In this document: positions 21,334 to 30,266 of the stretch, in pieces
Layout: each line of letters starts with the position of its first letter
Position numbering within the stretch: the stretch's first letter is position 1
From: Cellulosimicrobium sp. CUA-896
Lineage (GTDB): Bacteria; Actinomycetota; Actinomycetes; Actinomycetales; Cellulomonadaceae
Assembly (NCBI RefSeq): GCF_001942335.1
Contig: NZ_MKKH01000001.1
Coordinates: forward strand, 41,348 to 105,347
Direction: 5' to 3'
DNA: 64,000 bases
Translations under genes and position numbers: made by a program
The notes under the pieces: model-generated
What the model was told of the DNA's origin: nothing
The model's input: only the letters and a program-made list of their open reading frames with translations
The model's database searches: none

Positions 21334-22215
21334 ATGCCCGCCGTCGGCCACCCGGCCCCCTCCGTCCGCGTCGTGTGCGTCATCTTCAACCCCGGGGGCG
21401 AGCTCAACGCCTTCGCGGCATCGCTCGCCACCGCGACGAGCGCAACCTACGAGCTGGTCCTCGTGAACAACGGCGCCCCCAACGACGTCGCCCGGTCGCT
21501 CGTCGACTCGGGGGCCGCACGGCTCGTCGAGTCCGGCGGCAACGTGGGGTACGGGCGCGCGGCCAACCTCGGGGCGCGCGGGTCGACGGCGCCGTGGCTG
21601 GTCGTCGCCAACCCCGACGTCGTCTGGCACCCCGGCTCCCTCGACGCCTTGTTGGGCGCCGCGGCGCGGCACCCCCGGGCAGGGGCGTTCGGACCGAAGA
21701 TCCTCGACGAGGACGGCACCGTCTACCCGTCCGCCCGGGCGATCCCGTCGCTGGGGCTGGGCGCTGGCCACGCCCTGCTCGCGAGAGCGTGGCCCTCGAA
21801 CCCGATCTCGCGCCGCTACCGCCGGGAGAACGCGACCGAGCACGACACCGAGCGCCCCGTCGGATGGCTGTCAGGAGCACTGCTGCTCCTGCGCCGCGAG
21901 GCGTTCGAGGACGTGCAGGGCTTCGACACCGCGTACTTCATGTTCTTCGAGGACCTGGACCTCGGCGAGCGTCTGGGCTCCTCGGGCTGGGAGAACGTCG
22001 TCGTGCCGTCCGCGACGGTGACGCACGCCCAGGGCACGTCGTGGAAGCGCACGCCGGAGCCGATGATCCGGGCGCACCACGCGAGTGCGCGACGGTACGT
22101 GCGCGGCAGGTACCGACGCTGGTACCAGGCACCGGTTCGGTGGTCCGTCGTCCTGGGTCTGCACGCCAGGGAGCTCGCCGAGGTCGCGCTGTCGCGCCGA
22201 GCCCGGAGTCGCTAG
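21334..22215 (+). CDS. GT2 rhamnosyltransferase, WbbL-like
   Basis: A cytoplasmic-face glycosyltransferase of 293 residues. The GT-A domain shows [15 protein letters not shown], the donor region [16 protein letters not shown], the metal motif [13 protein letters not shown] and [23 protein letters not shown]. This matches enzymes that add L-rhamnose from dTDP-Rha to a polyprenyl-diphosphate-GlcNAc primer, the linker step in mycobacterial arabinogalactan. The neighbouring rmlA, rmlD and rmlC, which make dTDP-rhamnose, support the assignment. Whether the acceptor here is GlcNAc-PP-polyprenol is inference. A possible leaderless promoter lies directly upstream. Confidence 0.83.
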   Translation: MPAVGHPAPSVRVVCVIFNPGGELNAFAASLATATSATYELVLVNNGAPNDVARSLVDSGAARLVESGGNVGYGRAANLGARGSTAPWLVVANPDVVWHPGSLDALLGAAARHPRAGAFGPKILDEDGTVYPSARAIPSLGLGAGHALLARAWPSNPISRRYRRENATEHDTERPVGWLSGALLLLRREAFEDVQGFDTAYFMFFEDLDLGERLGSSGWENVVVPSATVTHAQGTSWKRTPEPMIRAHHASARRYVRGRYRRWYQAPVRWSVVLGLHARELAEVALSRRARSR

Positions 22216-22230
22216 TCGTCGCCGGTACGG

Positions 22231-22236
22231 CACAAT
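22231..22236 (+). promoter_or_regulatory. -10-like CACAAT for rmlA
   Basis: CACAAT keeps the critical A2 and T6 of the -10 hexamer and is followed by seven bases and the ATG at 22244. It favours 22244 over the in-frame ATG at 22235 as start. Confidence 0.4.
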
Positions 22237-22243
22237 GGCGCGC

Positions 22244-23107
22244 ATGCGTGGAATCATCCTGGCCGGCGGCTCCGGCACCCGACTGCACCCGATCACCCTC
22301 GGGGTGAGCAAGCAGCTCGTCCCGGTCTACGACAAGCCGATGATCTACTACCCGCTCTCGACGTTGATCGCGGCGGGGATCCGGGACATCCTCGTCATCA
22401 CGACACCGCACGACGCCGAGCAGTTCCGGCGTCTCCTGGGCGACGGCTCCCAGTTCGGCGTCAACATCGAGTTCACCGTCCAGGCGGAGCCCAACGGCCT
22501 GGCTCAGGCGTTCGTGCTCGGCGAGACGTTCGTCGGCGGCGAATCCGTGGCGCTCGTCCTCGGCGACAACATCTTCTACGGGCCCGGCCTCGGCACCCAG
22601 CTCACGCGGTTCGACGACCTCGACGGCGGCGCGGTGTTCGCATACCGCGTGGCCGACCCGACGGCCTACGGGGTCGTCGAGTTCGACGACGAGCTCAAGG
22701 CCGTCTCCCTGGAGGAGAAGCCCGCCGAACCGAAGTCCAACTACGCGGTACCCGGCCTGTACTTCTACGACAACGACGTCGTCGAGATCTCGAAGAGCCT
22801 CGAGCCGTCCGCGCGCGGTGAGTACGAGATCACCGACGTCAACCGCGTCTACCTCGAGAAGGGCAAGCTCCGCGTCGAGGTGCTCCCCCGGGGCACGGCG
22901 TGGCTCGACACGGGGACGTTCGACTCGCTCCTCGAGGCGTCCGACTTCGTCCGCACGATCGAGAACCGGCAGGGGCTGAAGATCGGCTGCCCCGAGGAGG
23001 TCGCCTGGCGACGGGGCTTCCTCACCGACGACGAGCTGCGCGAGCGTGCTGCGGGACTCACCAAGTCGGGCTACGGCACGTACCTGCTGTCGCTGCTCGA
23101 CGACTGA
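22244..23107 (+). CDS. rmlA: glucose-1-phosphate thymidylyltransferase
   Basis: First enzyme of dTDP-L-rhamnose synthesis, forming dTDP-glucose from dTTP and glucose 1-phosphate; it is cytoplasmic. The 287-residue length is standard. The nucleotide-binding signature [16 protein letters not shown] at the very start, then [16 protein letters not shown], the GDNIFYG metal site near 110, [27 protein letters not shown] and [10 protein letters not shown] near 220 are all intact. The start is taken at 22244 because MRGIILAGG is the canonical beginning. The frame is undamaged. It converges on rmlD, 35 bases downstream. Confidence 0.96.
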   Translation: MRGIILAGGSGTRLHPITLGVSKQLVPVYDKPMIYYPLSTLIAAGIRDILVITTPHDAEQFRRLLGDGSQFGVNIEFTVQAEPNGLAQAFVLGETFVGGESVALVLGDNIFYGPGLGTQLTRFDDLDGGAVFAYRVADPTAYGVVEFDDELKAVSLEEKPAEPKSNYAVPGLYFYDNDVVEISKSLEPSARGEYEITDVNRVYLEKGKLRVEVLPRGTAWLDTGTFDSLLEASDFVRTIENRQGLKIGCPEEVAWRRGFLTDDELRERAAGLTKSGYGTYLLSLLDD

Positions 23108-23142
23108 CGCCCGGCTCGCCGGACGAGGGGCGTCGCGCCGGG

Positions 23143-24029
23143 TCAGCCCGCGAGGACGGGACCCGACGCGACGGCCCACCGCTCGGCCCAGTCGCCGATC
23201 GGCTCCACGCCGGCCGACCGGAGCGCGGCGTGCCCGAGGACGGAGTAGGCCGGACGCGGTGCCGGCGCGGCGAAACTCGCGCTCGTCGTGGACTCCACCC
23301 GTGTCCCGAGACCGGCCGACCGCATCACCTCCTGGGCGAACCCGAACCAGCTCACCTCGCCGGAGGACGTGCCGTGGTACGTCCCCGACGGCGCGTCCGC
23401 GGCGACCAGGCGGACGATCAGCGCGGCCAGGTCGACCGTCCACGTCGGTTGCCCGAGCTGGTCGTCGACGACGGTCACGGAGTCGCGCTCGGCTCCGAGC
23501 CGCGCCATGGTCTTCGGGAAGCACTTGCCCCCCGCGCCGTAGAGCCACGCGGTGCGGACGACGAGGTGGTCGTCGGTCTCCGCACGGACGGCCCACTCTC
23601 CCGCAGCCTTCGTCCGACCGTACGCCGAGCGGGGCGCCACCGGGGCGTCCTCCGGGTAGGGGCGCGCGGCGTTCCCCTCGAAGACGTAGTCGGTGGAGAC
23701 CTGCACGAGGCGCGCGCCCGAGGCCCGCGCCGCGCGAGCGAGGTTCGCCGGGCCCACGGCGTTGACGACGAACGCCTCACCCTCGTGGGACTCCGCCGCG
23801 TCGACCGCCGTCCAGGCGGCGCAGTTGACGACGACGTCGTGACCGGCGACGGCGGCGTGCACGCGGGCAGGGTCGGTGACGTCCAGCATCGTCCGGTCGA
23901 CGGCGGTGACGTCGGCGCTGCGGCGGACGCTGCGGCGACGACGTCCCGGCCCAGCATCCCGGCGGCACCCACCACGAGCCAGCGAGAGGTGGACAGGGCG
24001 GTGGCGGCGGAGATCAACGTGTCGTTCAC
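23143..24029 (-). CDS. rmlD: dTDP-4-dehydrorhamnose reductase (frame break)
   Basis: Last step of dTDP-L-rhamnose synthesis, an NADPH-dependent short-chain dehydrogenase of about 295 residues. GTG at 24029 starts NDTLISAATALSTSRW, followed by the glycine-rich LVVGAAGMLGRDVV. Further on are NCAAWTAVDAAE, STDYVFEG, the catalytic SAYGRTKAAGEW (Tyr and Lys of YxxxK) and RTAWLYGAGGKCFPKTM. One break at 23914-23915 is fixed by a single base and gives ASAAAPDVTAVDRTMLD. TAGGAT lies seven bases before the GTG, so the message is probably leaderless; an ATG at 24033 is in another frame. It is divergent from rmlC. Confidence 0.93.
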
Positions 24030-24032
24030 GCA

Positions 24033-24042
24033 TAGGATCCTA
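24033..24042. promoter_or_regulatory. TAGGATCCTA palindrome between divergent rmlD and rmlC
   Basis: Perfect 10-bp palindrome. Read on the minus strand, TAGGAT is a -10 box seven bases before the rmlD GTG; read on the plus strand, the same hexamer is 37 bases before the rmlC ATG. One symmetric element may therefore serve both divergent genes, or be an operator. Confidence 0.5.
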
Positions 24043-24075
24043 GGGCCAGCCCCGCCCATCCGAGGAGTTCCCGAC

Positions 24076-24693
24076 ATGCAGTACCGCGAGCTGACGATCC
24101 CCGGCGCGTTCGAGATCACACCGAGGCAGTTCGGAGACCCGCGCGGGGTCTTCCTCGAGTGGTTCAAGTCCCCGGCCTTCGAGCAGGCCGTGGGCCACCC
24201 GCTCGCGCTGGAGCAGGCGAACTGCTCCGTCTCCTCGGCCGGCGTCGTCCGCGGTATCCACTTCGCCGACGTCCCGCCCGGCCAGGCCAAGTACGTCACC
24301 TGCGCCCGCGGCGCGGTGCTCGACGTCGTCGTCGACATCCGCGTCGGCTCGCCCACCTTCGGCCAGTGGGACTCCGTCCTCCTCGACGACGTCGAGCGTC
24401 GCGCCATCTACCTCGGCGAGGGCCTCGGGCACGCGTTCATGGCGCTCGAGGACGACTCGACGGTCCTCTACCTGTGCTCCACCGGGTACGACCCGGCGCG
24501 CGAGCACGGCATCAACCCGTTGGACACCGCGATCGGGCTGGAGTGGCCGACGAGCGACCGTCATGGCAACCCGGTCACGCCCCTGCTCAGCGAGAAGGAC
24601 ACGGGGGCTGCGACCCTCGCCGAGGCCGCGGAGCAGGGGCTGCTGCCGACGTACGAGGAGGTCCAGGCGTACGTGGCGTCGCTGGCGGGCTGA
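24076..24693 (+). CDS. rmlC: dTDP-4-dehydrorhamnose 3,5-epimerase
   Basis: Cupin-fold epimerase of 205 residues that converts dTDP-4-keto-6-deoxyglucose to dTDP-4-keto-L-rhamnose. Diagnostic motifs are ITPRQFGDPRGVFLEWF, QANCSVSSAGVVRGIHF with the catalytic histidine near 63, GQAKYVTCARGAVLDVVVDIRVGSPTFGQW, then LGEGLGHAFMALED and VLYLCSTGYDPAREHGINP with the partner tyrosine. The ATG at 24076 follows CGAGGAG at a good distance. The frame is intact. It is divergent from rmlD and in the same block as rmlA; only rmlB is remote. Confidence 0.96.
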   Translation: MQYRELTIPGAFEITPRQFGDPRGVFLEWFKSPAFEQAVGHPLALEQANCSVSSAGVVRGIHFADVPPGQAKYVTCARGAVLDVVVDIRVGSPTFGQWDSVLLDDVERRAIYLGEGLGHAFMALEDDSTVLYLCSTGYDPAREHGINPLDTAIGLEWPTSDRHGNPVTPLLSEKDTGAATLAEAAEQGLLPTYEEVQAYVASLAG

Positions 24694-24724
24694 CCGGGAC
24701 GTCAGAGCCGCGCTCCGCAGGTCG

Positions 24725-25849
24725 TCACCGACGGCGGAGCGCGGTCTCGTACGCCTCCAGGTGCCGGCGCGCCGCGTCTGCCCACGTGAACTGTGCCGCC
24801 CTCGTCACCGCAGCCGCACGCAGGCGCGCGCGCTCGTCGGCGTCCGCGAGCAGCGAGGCGAGCGCCTCGGCGATGGAGGCCTCACCGGTCCCGCAGTACG
24901 CGACGGCATCCCCACCGACCTCCGGCAACGAGAGCTCCCGTGTGGTGAGCACGCTCGCCCCACAGGCCATGGCCTCCAGCACCGGGAGCCCGAAGCCCTC
25001 ACCCAGGCTGGGATACGCCAGCACCTCGGCGCCGGCGAGGAATCCCGGCAGGTCGCCGAGCGGCAGGTAGCCCGGCCGCCGGACCACGAGGTGGTCGGGG
25101 ACGGCCTCGACAGCGGCATCCAGGTCGTCGTCCCACCCCCGCCCCCCGGCGAGGACGAGCGCGGGAGGCTCCGCCAGGCCCGCGCACACGGCGGTCCAGG
25201 CCCGGACGAGTGCCGGCACGTTCTTCCGCGGTTCCAGCGTGCCGAGGAAGCCGACATACGACGACGTGCCGAGGTCGAGCGAGCGACGCACCCTCTCCTG
25301 CTCCTCGGTCGGCGCGGGACGGAAGCGGCCGTGGTCCACGCCGTGGTACGCGACGTGGAAGTCGTCACGCCGACCGCCCACGAGCCGCAGCACCTCGTCG
25401 CGCGTCGCGCGGGACGGCACGACGAGCACGGCCGCGCGACGCACCGCGACGCGTGTCGCGTGCCGGAAGAACGCTGCCTTGGTCCGCAGGTGCAGTTCCG
25501 GCGTCGTGAAAAATGTCGCGTCGTGCAGCGTGACGACCACCGGCACGGATACGCCTCGCGGCATCGTGTAGTGCGGGCTGTGGAGCACGTCGGCGCGGAC
25601 GCGGCGCACGAGTGCCGGCAGACCGACCTGCTCCCATGCCATCCGCACCTCGCGGCGCTCGAGCGACCGCGGTGCGGCGACGACCTCCACCGACGGCGCC
25701 GCGTCAGCGTAGAGGTCGGCATCGCGGTGCTGCGCGGCGATGACCAGGTCAGCGCCAGCGGCAGCGAGCTCGGGGACCAGCTCGTCGACGTAGCGACCGA
25801 CCCCCCCACGGTCCGCCGGGACAGCAGTGGCATCCAGCAGGACCCGCAC
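24725..25849 (-). CDS. GT4-family glycosyltransferase
   Basis: A GT-B fold enzyme of 374 residues. The start is taken as GTG 25849 (MRVLLDATAVPADRGGVGRYV) because AAGGAG lies five bases before it; the frame is open further upstream without a better site. The C-terminal retaining-GT4 donor site reads GTLEPRKNVPALVRAW, then PGYLPLGDLPGFLAGAEVLAYPSLGEGFGLPVLEAMACG with the E-x7-E motif. It is probably a mannosyl- or other hexosyltransferase acting on a lipid-linked glycan on the cytoplasmic face. Acceptor unknown. It converges on rmlC 31 bases away and is divergent from the lipoprotein gene. Confidence 0.88.
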   Translation of the reverse strand: MRVLLDATAVPADRGGVGRYVDELVPELAAAGADLVIAAQHRDADLYADAAPSVEVVAAPRSLERREVRMAWEQVGLPALVRRVRADVLHSPHYTMPRGVSVPVVVTLHDATFFTTPELHLRTKAAFFRHATRVAVRRAAVLVVPSRATRDEVLRLVGGRRDDFHVAYHGVDHGRFRPAPTEEQERVRRSLDLGTSSYVGFLGTLEPRKNVPALVRAWTAVCAGLAEPPALVLAGGRGWDDDLDAAVEAVPDHLVVRRPGYLPLGDLPGFLAGAEVLAYPSLGEGFGLPVLEAMACGASVLTTRELSLPEVGGDAVAYCGTGEASIAEALASLLADADERARLRAAAVTRAAQFTWADAARRHLEAYETALRRR

Positions 25850-25994
25850 GTGCACTCCTTCCGGCCGCCGCCCCTCGGCCGTGCCGACTGTCGACCCTAC
25901 CGCCTGTGCCACGCCGACACGGCGAGGATCCGTAGATCGCGGAGCACCGTCGCCTAGGCTCGAGCCGTTCAGTTGACTGGCTTAGGGGGCCTTC

Positions 25995-26576
25995 GTGACC
26001 AGCAGCGCTATCGGCGCGCGCGCATGCAGCTTCGCCTGCGCGGCCATCGCGGCCGTGCTCCTCACCGCGGGCTGCGGACCGTCCGACACCGCGTCGGACG
26101 CCCCGTCGAGCACTGCACCGGGAACGTCCGGCACCGATCTCCCCCTGGCGCCGACCCTGCCCGAGCCCACGCCGAGCACCTCAGCCCCGGCGGAACCGAC
26201 GGTCGAGCCCGGCACGGACGGTCCTGCGCCGACGACGCGGCCGGACGACGACACGTCGGACGGGGCCTCCGCAGAGCCGACACCCACGGACGTCACGCTG
26301 GCGTACCTCGAATTCGACGAGGCGGCACGTTCGGTGCTCGCCTCGGGATGGGTGGCGGTCCTCGAGGAGTCCGGGACGTGCACCCTCACGCTCTCGAACG
26401 GCGGCAGGACGCTGTCGGACGAGGTGTCCGCACTCCCGGACGCCACCACGACGTCGTGCGGCGGTCTCGAGATCACGTCGCGCGAGCTGGCACCGGGTAC
26501 CTGGACCGCCGTCCTGCACTACGAGTCGTCCACCGGACAGCGTTCCTCCGCGCCGCGAGAGGTCGAGATCCCGTGA
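25995..26576 (+). CDS. putative secreted lipoprotein
   Basis: Protein of 193 residues from GTG 25995. The signal peptide (FACAAIAAVLLTAGC) ends in the lipobox LTAGC, so the mature protein should be acylated and held on the outer face of the membrane. A Pro/Thr/Ser/Asp-rich, probably disordered and possibly glycosylated linker runs from about 30 to 95. A small beta-rich domain follows, with a cysteine pair in SGTCTLTLSNGG and TTTSCGGLEI that could form a disulphide. No family recognised. The stop overlaps the GTG of the secreted repeat protein (GTGA), so the two are coupled and likely act together at the wall. Confidence 0.75.
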   Translation: MTSSAIGARACSFACAAIAAVLLTAGCGPSDTASDAPSSTAPGTSGTDLPLAPTLPEPTPSTSAPAEPTVEPGTDGPAPTTRPDDDTSDGASAEPTPTDVTLAYLEFDEAARSVLASGWVAVLEESGTCTLTLSNGGRTLSDEVSALPDATTTSCGGLEITSRELAPGTWTAVLHYESSTGQRSSAPREVEIP

Positions 26577-29338
26577 GCCTGCGCCGCCTCGTCGCCGTCG
26601 CGGTGACGTCCGTCCTCGCGATGACGCTGGCGCCGCCGAGCAGCGCCCTCGACGCATCGTCACCGACGAGCGGGACGGATGCCGCACGTGCGGTGGCGCG
26701 TTCCGACTCGTCGCACCCTGCGACGGTCGCAACCGCGGCCGCCACCGCGTTCGACCCGGGCAACATCATCAGCGATGCCGTTTTCTACGACGCCACGTCG
26801 ATGACGGCCGCACAGGTCGCCTCGTTCATCCAGGCCGAGGGAGCTGGCTGCCGGGCGACCTCAGGAAACACGTGCCTCAAGGACTACCGGGAGAGCACGC
26901 CGACGCGCGCAGCGAGCTCCCTCTGCCCGGGCCCCTACGCTGGCGGGAGCAACGAGACCGCCGCCGCGATCATCAGCAAGGTCGCGCTGGCGTGCGGGAT
27001 CAATCCGCAGGTTCTGCTCGTGACGCTCCAGAAGGAGCAGGGACTCGTCACGGCGTCGGACGGCAGGCCCCCCCGTACGTACTCCCGGGCGCTGGGTTTC
27101 GGCTGCCCGGACAACACCGGAGGCGTCTGCAACCCCGAGTACGCCGGTTTCGCGAACCAGGTCTACTCGGCCGCCCGCCAGCTGCAGCGCTACGCGGCCT
27201 ACCCGACGTCCTACGCCCATCGTGCCGGTGCGATCAACCAGGTCCGGTTCCATCCCGACGCGTCGTGCGGCACGTCGAGCGTCCACATCGAGAACCAGGC
27301 CACGGCAAGCCTGTACAACTACACGCCGTACCAGCCGAACGCGGCGGCCCTCGCGGCGGGCTACGGCACCGGCGACGCGTGCTCGTCCTACGGCAACAGG
27401 AACTTCCACCTGTACTTCACCCGATGGTTCGGCTCGCCCGTCCAGCGGGAGCCCATCGGCCACGTCGACACCATCGAGCCCGCAGGTGCAGGAACCGTGA
27501 GCGTCCGCGGCTGGGCCATCGACCACGACGCCCCCGGCCCCATCAACGTGCACGTGTACGTCGACGGCCGTGGGGCGCGCTCCCTCCTCGCCTCGACGCC
27601 GCGCTCGGACATCGAGCGCATCTACGGCCGCACCCAGTCCGGCTTCAGCGCCACCGTCCCCGTCTCGGCCGGCCAGCACGAGGTCTGCGTCTATGCGATC
27701 AACCAGCCCGCCGGGGCCAACCCCCGCCTCGCGTGCAAGACCGTCACCGTCACCAACCGGCTGCCTCTCGGCCACGTCGATAGCGTGACGGTCTCCGGAC
27801 CTGACTCCGTCGCGGTCCGCGGCTGGGCTATCGACCGCGACGCCCCCGGCCCCATCAACGTGCACGTGTACGTCGACGGCCGCGCCGCCGTCTCGATCCT
27901 CGCTTCCACACCGCGCTCGGACATCGAGCGCATCTACGGCCGCGCCCAGTCCGGCTTCAGCGCCACCGTCCCCGTCTCTGCGGGCGATCACGAGGTCTGT
28001 CTCTACGCCATCAACCAGCCCAGCGGGAGCAACCCCCGCCTGGCGTGCAAGGCCGTCACCGTCACCAACCAGCGACCGATCGGACACGTCGACTCGATCA
28101 CACCCGCCCCGGGCCAGCTCACCGTGCGCGGGTGGGCGCTCGATCGTGACACCACCGCCTCGATCCCGGTGCACGTGTACGTCGACGGCAAGCTGGCCGG
28201 CTCCGCGAGCGCGGCGACCAGCCGTTCCGACATCGAACGGATCTACGGTCTCGGGGCCGCGCACGGCTACACGGTCACCGTTCCCGCCAGCGACGGCTCG
28301 CACCGCGTGTGCGTCTACGCCATCAACACGCCCGCCGGCAGCAACCCGTCGATCGGGTGCGGCGACGTCACCGTGCGCAACGCGGCGCCCCGCGGCGCAC
28401 TCGACGTGGTCGATCCCGCGACGCCCGCCGAGACGAGGGTCCGAGGCTGGGCGTTCGATCCGGACGACGGCTCACCGCTGACCGTTCGCTACCTGGTGGA
28501 CGGCACGACCGTCGCCACCGAGCGGGCGACCACGTCACGACCCGACGTCGCACGCGCGTTCGGCGTCTCGGAGCTCCACGGATTCGACCGCACGCTGGCG
28601 CTGACGCACGGAGTGCGCAAGGTATGCGTCGAAGCCCTCGACGCGACGACCGCGGCGCCCATCACACTCGGGTGCAAGTCGGTCTCCGTGCCCGACACGC
28701 CGACGGTGGGGGAGCTGACGGAGACCTCCGGCGAGGCGGCAACGACGGCAGTCACGCCTCCGACGGTGACCGTCACGGGATGGGCGTGGGACTACGACTC
28801 GCCCTCCCCCGTGGTGATTCAGCTGGCCGTCGACGGCGAGGTCGTCGAGTCCGGCACCGCGGGCCGCACGGTGGATCCCCGACCGTCCGCGGCAGGCCGG
28901 TCGACAGTGGGCTTTGCCCTCTCGGCGCGGGTCGATCCAGGCACGCACGAGGTCTGCGCCCGTGCGAAGGACCCCAGCAGCGGCACGACCGTCCAGCTCG
29001 GCTGCAGCCCCGTGACGATCGCGAACATTAATCCGTTCGGGGCGCTGGACGTCGCCCAGGCCGGCCCCGCGGGCCTGCGGGTCCGTGGCTGGGCGATGGA
29101 CCCCGATCGGCCGGAACCGATCAACGTGCACGTCTACGTAGACGGCGCGCTCCAGCGCGGGGTGACGGCGAACCTTTCCCGGCCCGACGTGGAACGGGTC
29201 CACGACAACGGTGCGCTGCACGGTTTCGACCTCACGCTCCCCGTGCCCGCCGGAGCGCAGGAGGTCTGCGTCTATGCGATCAACTGGCCGGCCGGCGCGA
29301 ACCCGCGGATCGGTTGCGGGTCCGTCGCCGCGCCGTGA
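26573..29338 (+). CDS. secreted wall-associated protein with six C-terminal beta repeats
   Basis: Protein of 921 residues. The signal peptide SLRRLVAVAVTSVLAMTLAPPSSA is followed by an N-terminal globular domain (about 60-295): NIISDAVFYDATSMTAAQVASF, a cysteine-containing GCRATSGNTCL, ALACGINPQVLLVTLQKEQGLVT and the end HLYFTRWFGSP. The QKEQGL helix resembles the catalytic-glutamate region of lysozyme/transglycosylase-like folds, a weak suggestion of wall hydrolase activity. Residues about 293-920 are six repeats of about 104-110 residues with the core VRGWAIDRDAPGPINVHVYV and ending VCVYAINQPAGANPRLAC. Such repeats are common in exported actinobacterial wall proteins. Its last 59 bases overlap the convergent membrane-protein gene. 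Confidence 0.82.
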   Translation: MSLRRLVAVAVTSVLAMTLAPPSSALDASSPTSGTDAARAVARSDSSHPATVATAAATAFDPGNIISDAVFYDATSMTAAQVASFIQAEGAGCRATSGNTCLKDYRESTPTRAASSLCPGPYAGGSNETAAAIISKVALACGINPQVLLVTLQKEQGLVTASDGRPPRTYSRALGFGCPDNTGGVCNPEYAGFANQVYSAARQLQRYAAYPTSYAHRAGAINQVRFHPDASCGTSSVHIENQATASLYNYTPYQPNAAALAAGYGTGDACSSYGNRNFHLYFTRWFGSPVQREPIGHVDTIEPAGAGTVSVRGWAIDHDAPGPINVHVYVDGRGARSLLASTPRSDIERIYGRTQSGFSATVPVSAGQHEVCVYAINQPAGANPRLACKTVTVTNRLPLGHVDSVTVSGPDSVAVRGWAIDRDAPGPINVHVYVDGRAAVSILASTPRSDIERIYGRAQSGFSATVPVSAGDHEVCLYAINQPSGSNPRLACKAVTVTNQRPIGHVDSITPAPGQLTVRGWALDRDTTASIPVHVYVDGKLAGSASAATSRSDIERIYGLGAAHGYTVTVPASDGSHRVCVYAINTPAGSNPSIGCGDVTVRNAAPRGALDVVDPATPAETRVRGWAFDPDDGSPLTVRYLVDGTTVATERATTSRPDVARAFGVSELHGFDRTLALTHGVRKVCVEALDATTAAPITLGCKSVSVPDTPTVGELTETSGEAATTAVTPPTVTVTGWAWDYDSPSPVVIQLAVDGEVVESGTAGRTVDPRPSAAGRSTVGFALSARVDPGTHEVCARAKDPSSGTTVQLGCSPVTIANINPFGALDVAQAGPAGLRVRGWAMDPDRPEPINVHVYVDGALQRGVTANLSRPDVERVHDNGALHGFDLTLPVPAGAQEVCVYAINWPAGANPRIGCGSVAAP
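27449..29335 (+). repeat. six in-frame tandem repeats of about 310-330 bases
   Basis: Units at 27449-27757, 27758-28069, 28070-28381, 28382-28696, 28697-29026 and 29027-29335. Each encodes G-[HA]-[VL]-D, then VRGWA-[IFLM]-D, a V-Y-VDG strand, a cysteine near the end (VCVYAIN) and a second in the last strand. Units 1 and 2 share long identical DNA stretches (for example around 27531 and 27843, offset 312), which points to recent duplication; units 4 and 5 are the most diverged. Confidence 0.9.
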
Positions 29339-30266
29339 CCGTCCGCGGGCGCCGACGCCGCACGATCAGCAGCCCGGCGCCCGCGAGGGCGAAGTCCGTG
29401 ACGGTCAGGACGACGCGCGAGGACAGCACGGTCAGCACCACCGCACCGTGCGAGATGGAGCCGGCCAGCACCGCGAGCAGCACAGCCTCGCGCGCGCCCG
29501 CGCCGGCCGGGACCACGACCACGAGGAATCCCACGACCCACGCCAGCGCGTACCCGGCCACGGCGAGAGCGAGGGTTCGCGCGCTCGTGTCCATGCCGAG
29601 CGCCGTCGCGAGCAGCCACAGCTGGAACCCGGCGAAGAGCCAGGCGACCACGGACCACAGCGTCGCGAGGCCGAGACCACGCCACGACATCGCGCCTTGC
29701 ATCGGTGCACCGCGCCCGAGACGCAGACCAAGTCCCACGATCCGGTTGAGCACCGGGGGTAGCAGGGCGACGACGAAGACCGGCGCGACCCACGCGAGCC
29801 ACGACCAGGCGCCGAGCACGTCCGACCCCACGAAGGGCAGCGCGACGGCGCCGACGGCACAGCCGGAGACGACGGAGACGAGCAGGGCTACCAGCATCGC
29901 AGCCAACGAGCGGCGGCGAGGCACCTGGTGCTCCGCGCCGAGCTCCGCCGCGGCGACCACGTTCCAGACACCACCGGGCACGTACTTGCCGACCTGGCTC
30001 AGGCCGAAGACCGCCGTGGCAGCGCCCCACGGCAGACGTGACCCGAGGTCCGCCAGCACGACGCGCCAGGCGGCCAGCGTGCACAGCACGTACGCGACCG
30101 AGGCACCGCCCACGGCCAGCAGAGTGCCCACCGAGAGGCTGTCGGCGGCGGTGACGATCTGACCCCAGGACGAGACGACGGCGACGACGGCCAGGCCCAG
30201 TGCCACGGCGAGAAACGCCCAACGGACCCATGGGGAGCGGAGGACGGCGAGCACCCGGCCGATCAT
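29280..30266 (-). CDS. polytopic membrane protein, lysylphosphatidylglycerol synthase TM-region/UPF0104-like
   Basis: Protein of 328 residues with about eight membrane segments, for example WAFLAVALGLAVVAVVSSWG, VWNVVAAAELG (re-entrant), GLATLWSVVAWLFAGFQLWLL and AVAGYALAWVVGFLVVVVPAGAGAREAVLL. The motif VPAGAGAREA is typical of the flippase-like UPF0104/YbhN family, members of which are thought to move lipid-linked substrates across the membrane. It starts at ATG 30266 overlapping the upstream glycosyltransferase stop (ATGA) and is the last gene of a three-gene operon (GT2, GT, this), so it may flip the lipid-sugar made by its partners. The 3' end overlaps the convergent secreted repeat gene by 59 bases. 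Confidence 0.85.
   Translation of the reverse strand: MIGRVLAVLRSPWVRWAFLAVALGLAVVAVVSSWGQIVTAADSLSVGTLLAVGGASVAYVLCTLAAWRVVLADLGSRLPWGAATAVFGLSQVGKYVPGGVWNVVAAAELGAEHQVPRRRSLAAMLVALLVSVVSGCAVGAVALPFVGSDVLGAWSWLAWVAPVFVVALLPPVLNRIVGLGLRLGRGAPMQGAMSWRGLGLATLWSVVAWLFAGFQLWLLATALGMDTSARTLALAVAGYALAWVVGFLVVVVPAGAGAREAVLLAVLAGSISHGAVVLTVLSSRVVLTVTDFALAGAGLLIVRRRRPRTVTARRRTRNRSAGSRRPAS

Noticed and set aside
27449..29335. CRISPR or satellite-type repeat array
   Set aside because: Repeats are long, in frame, diverged and encode a beta domain with conserved cysteines; there is no short repeat-spacer pattern.
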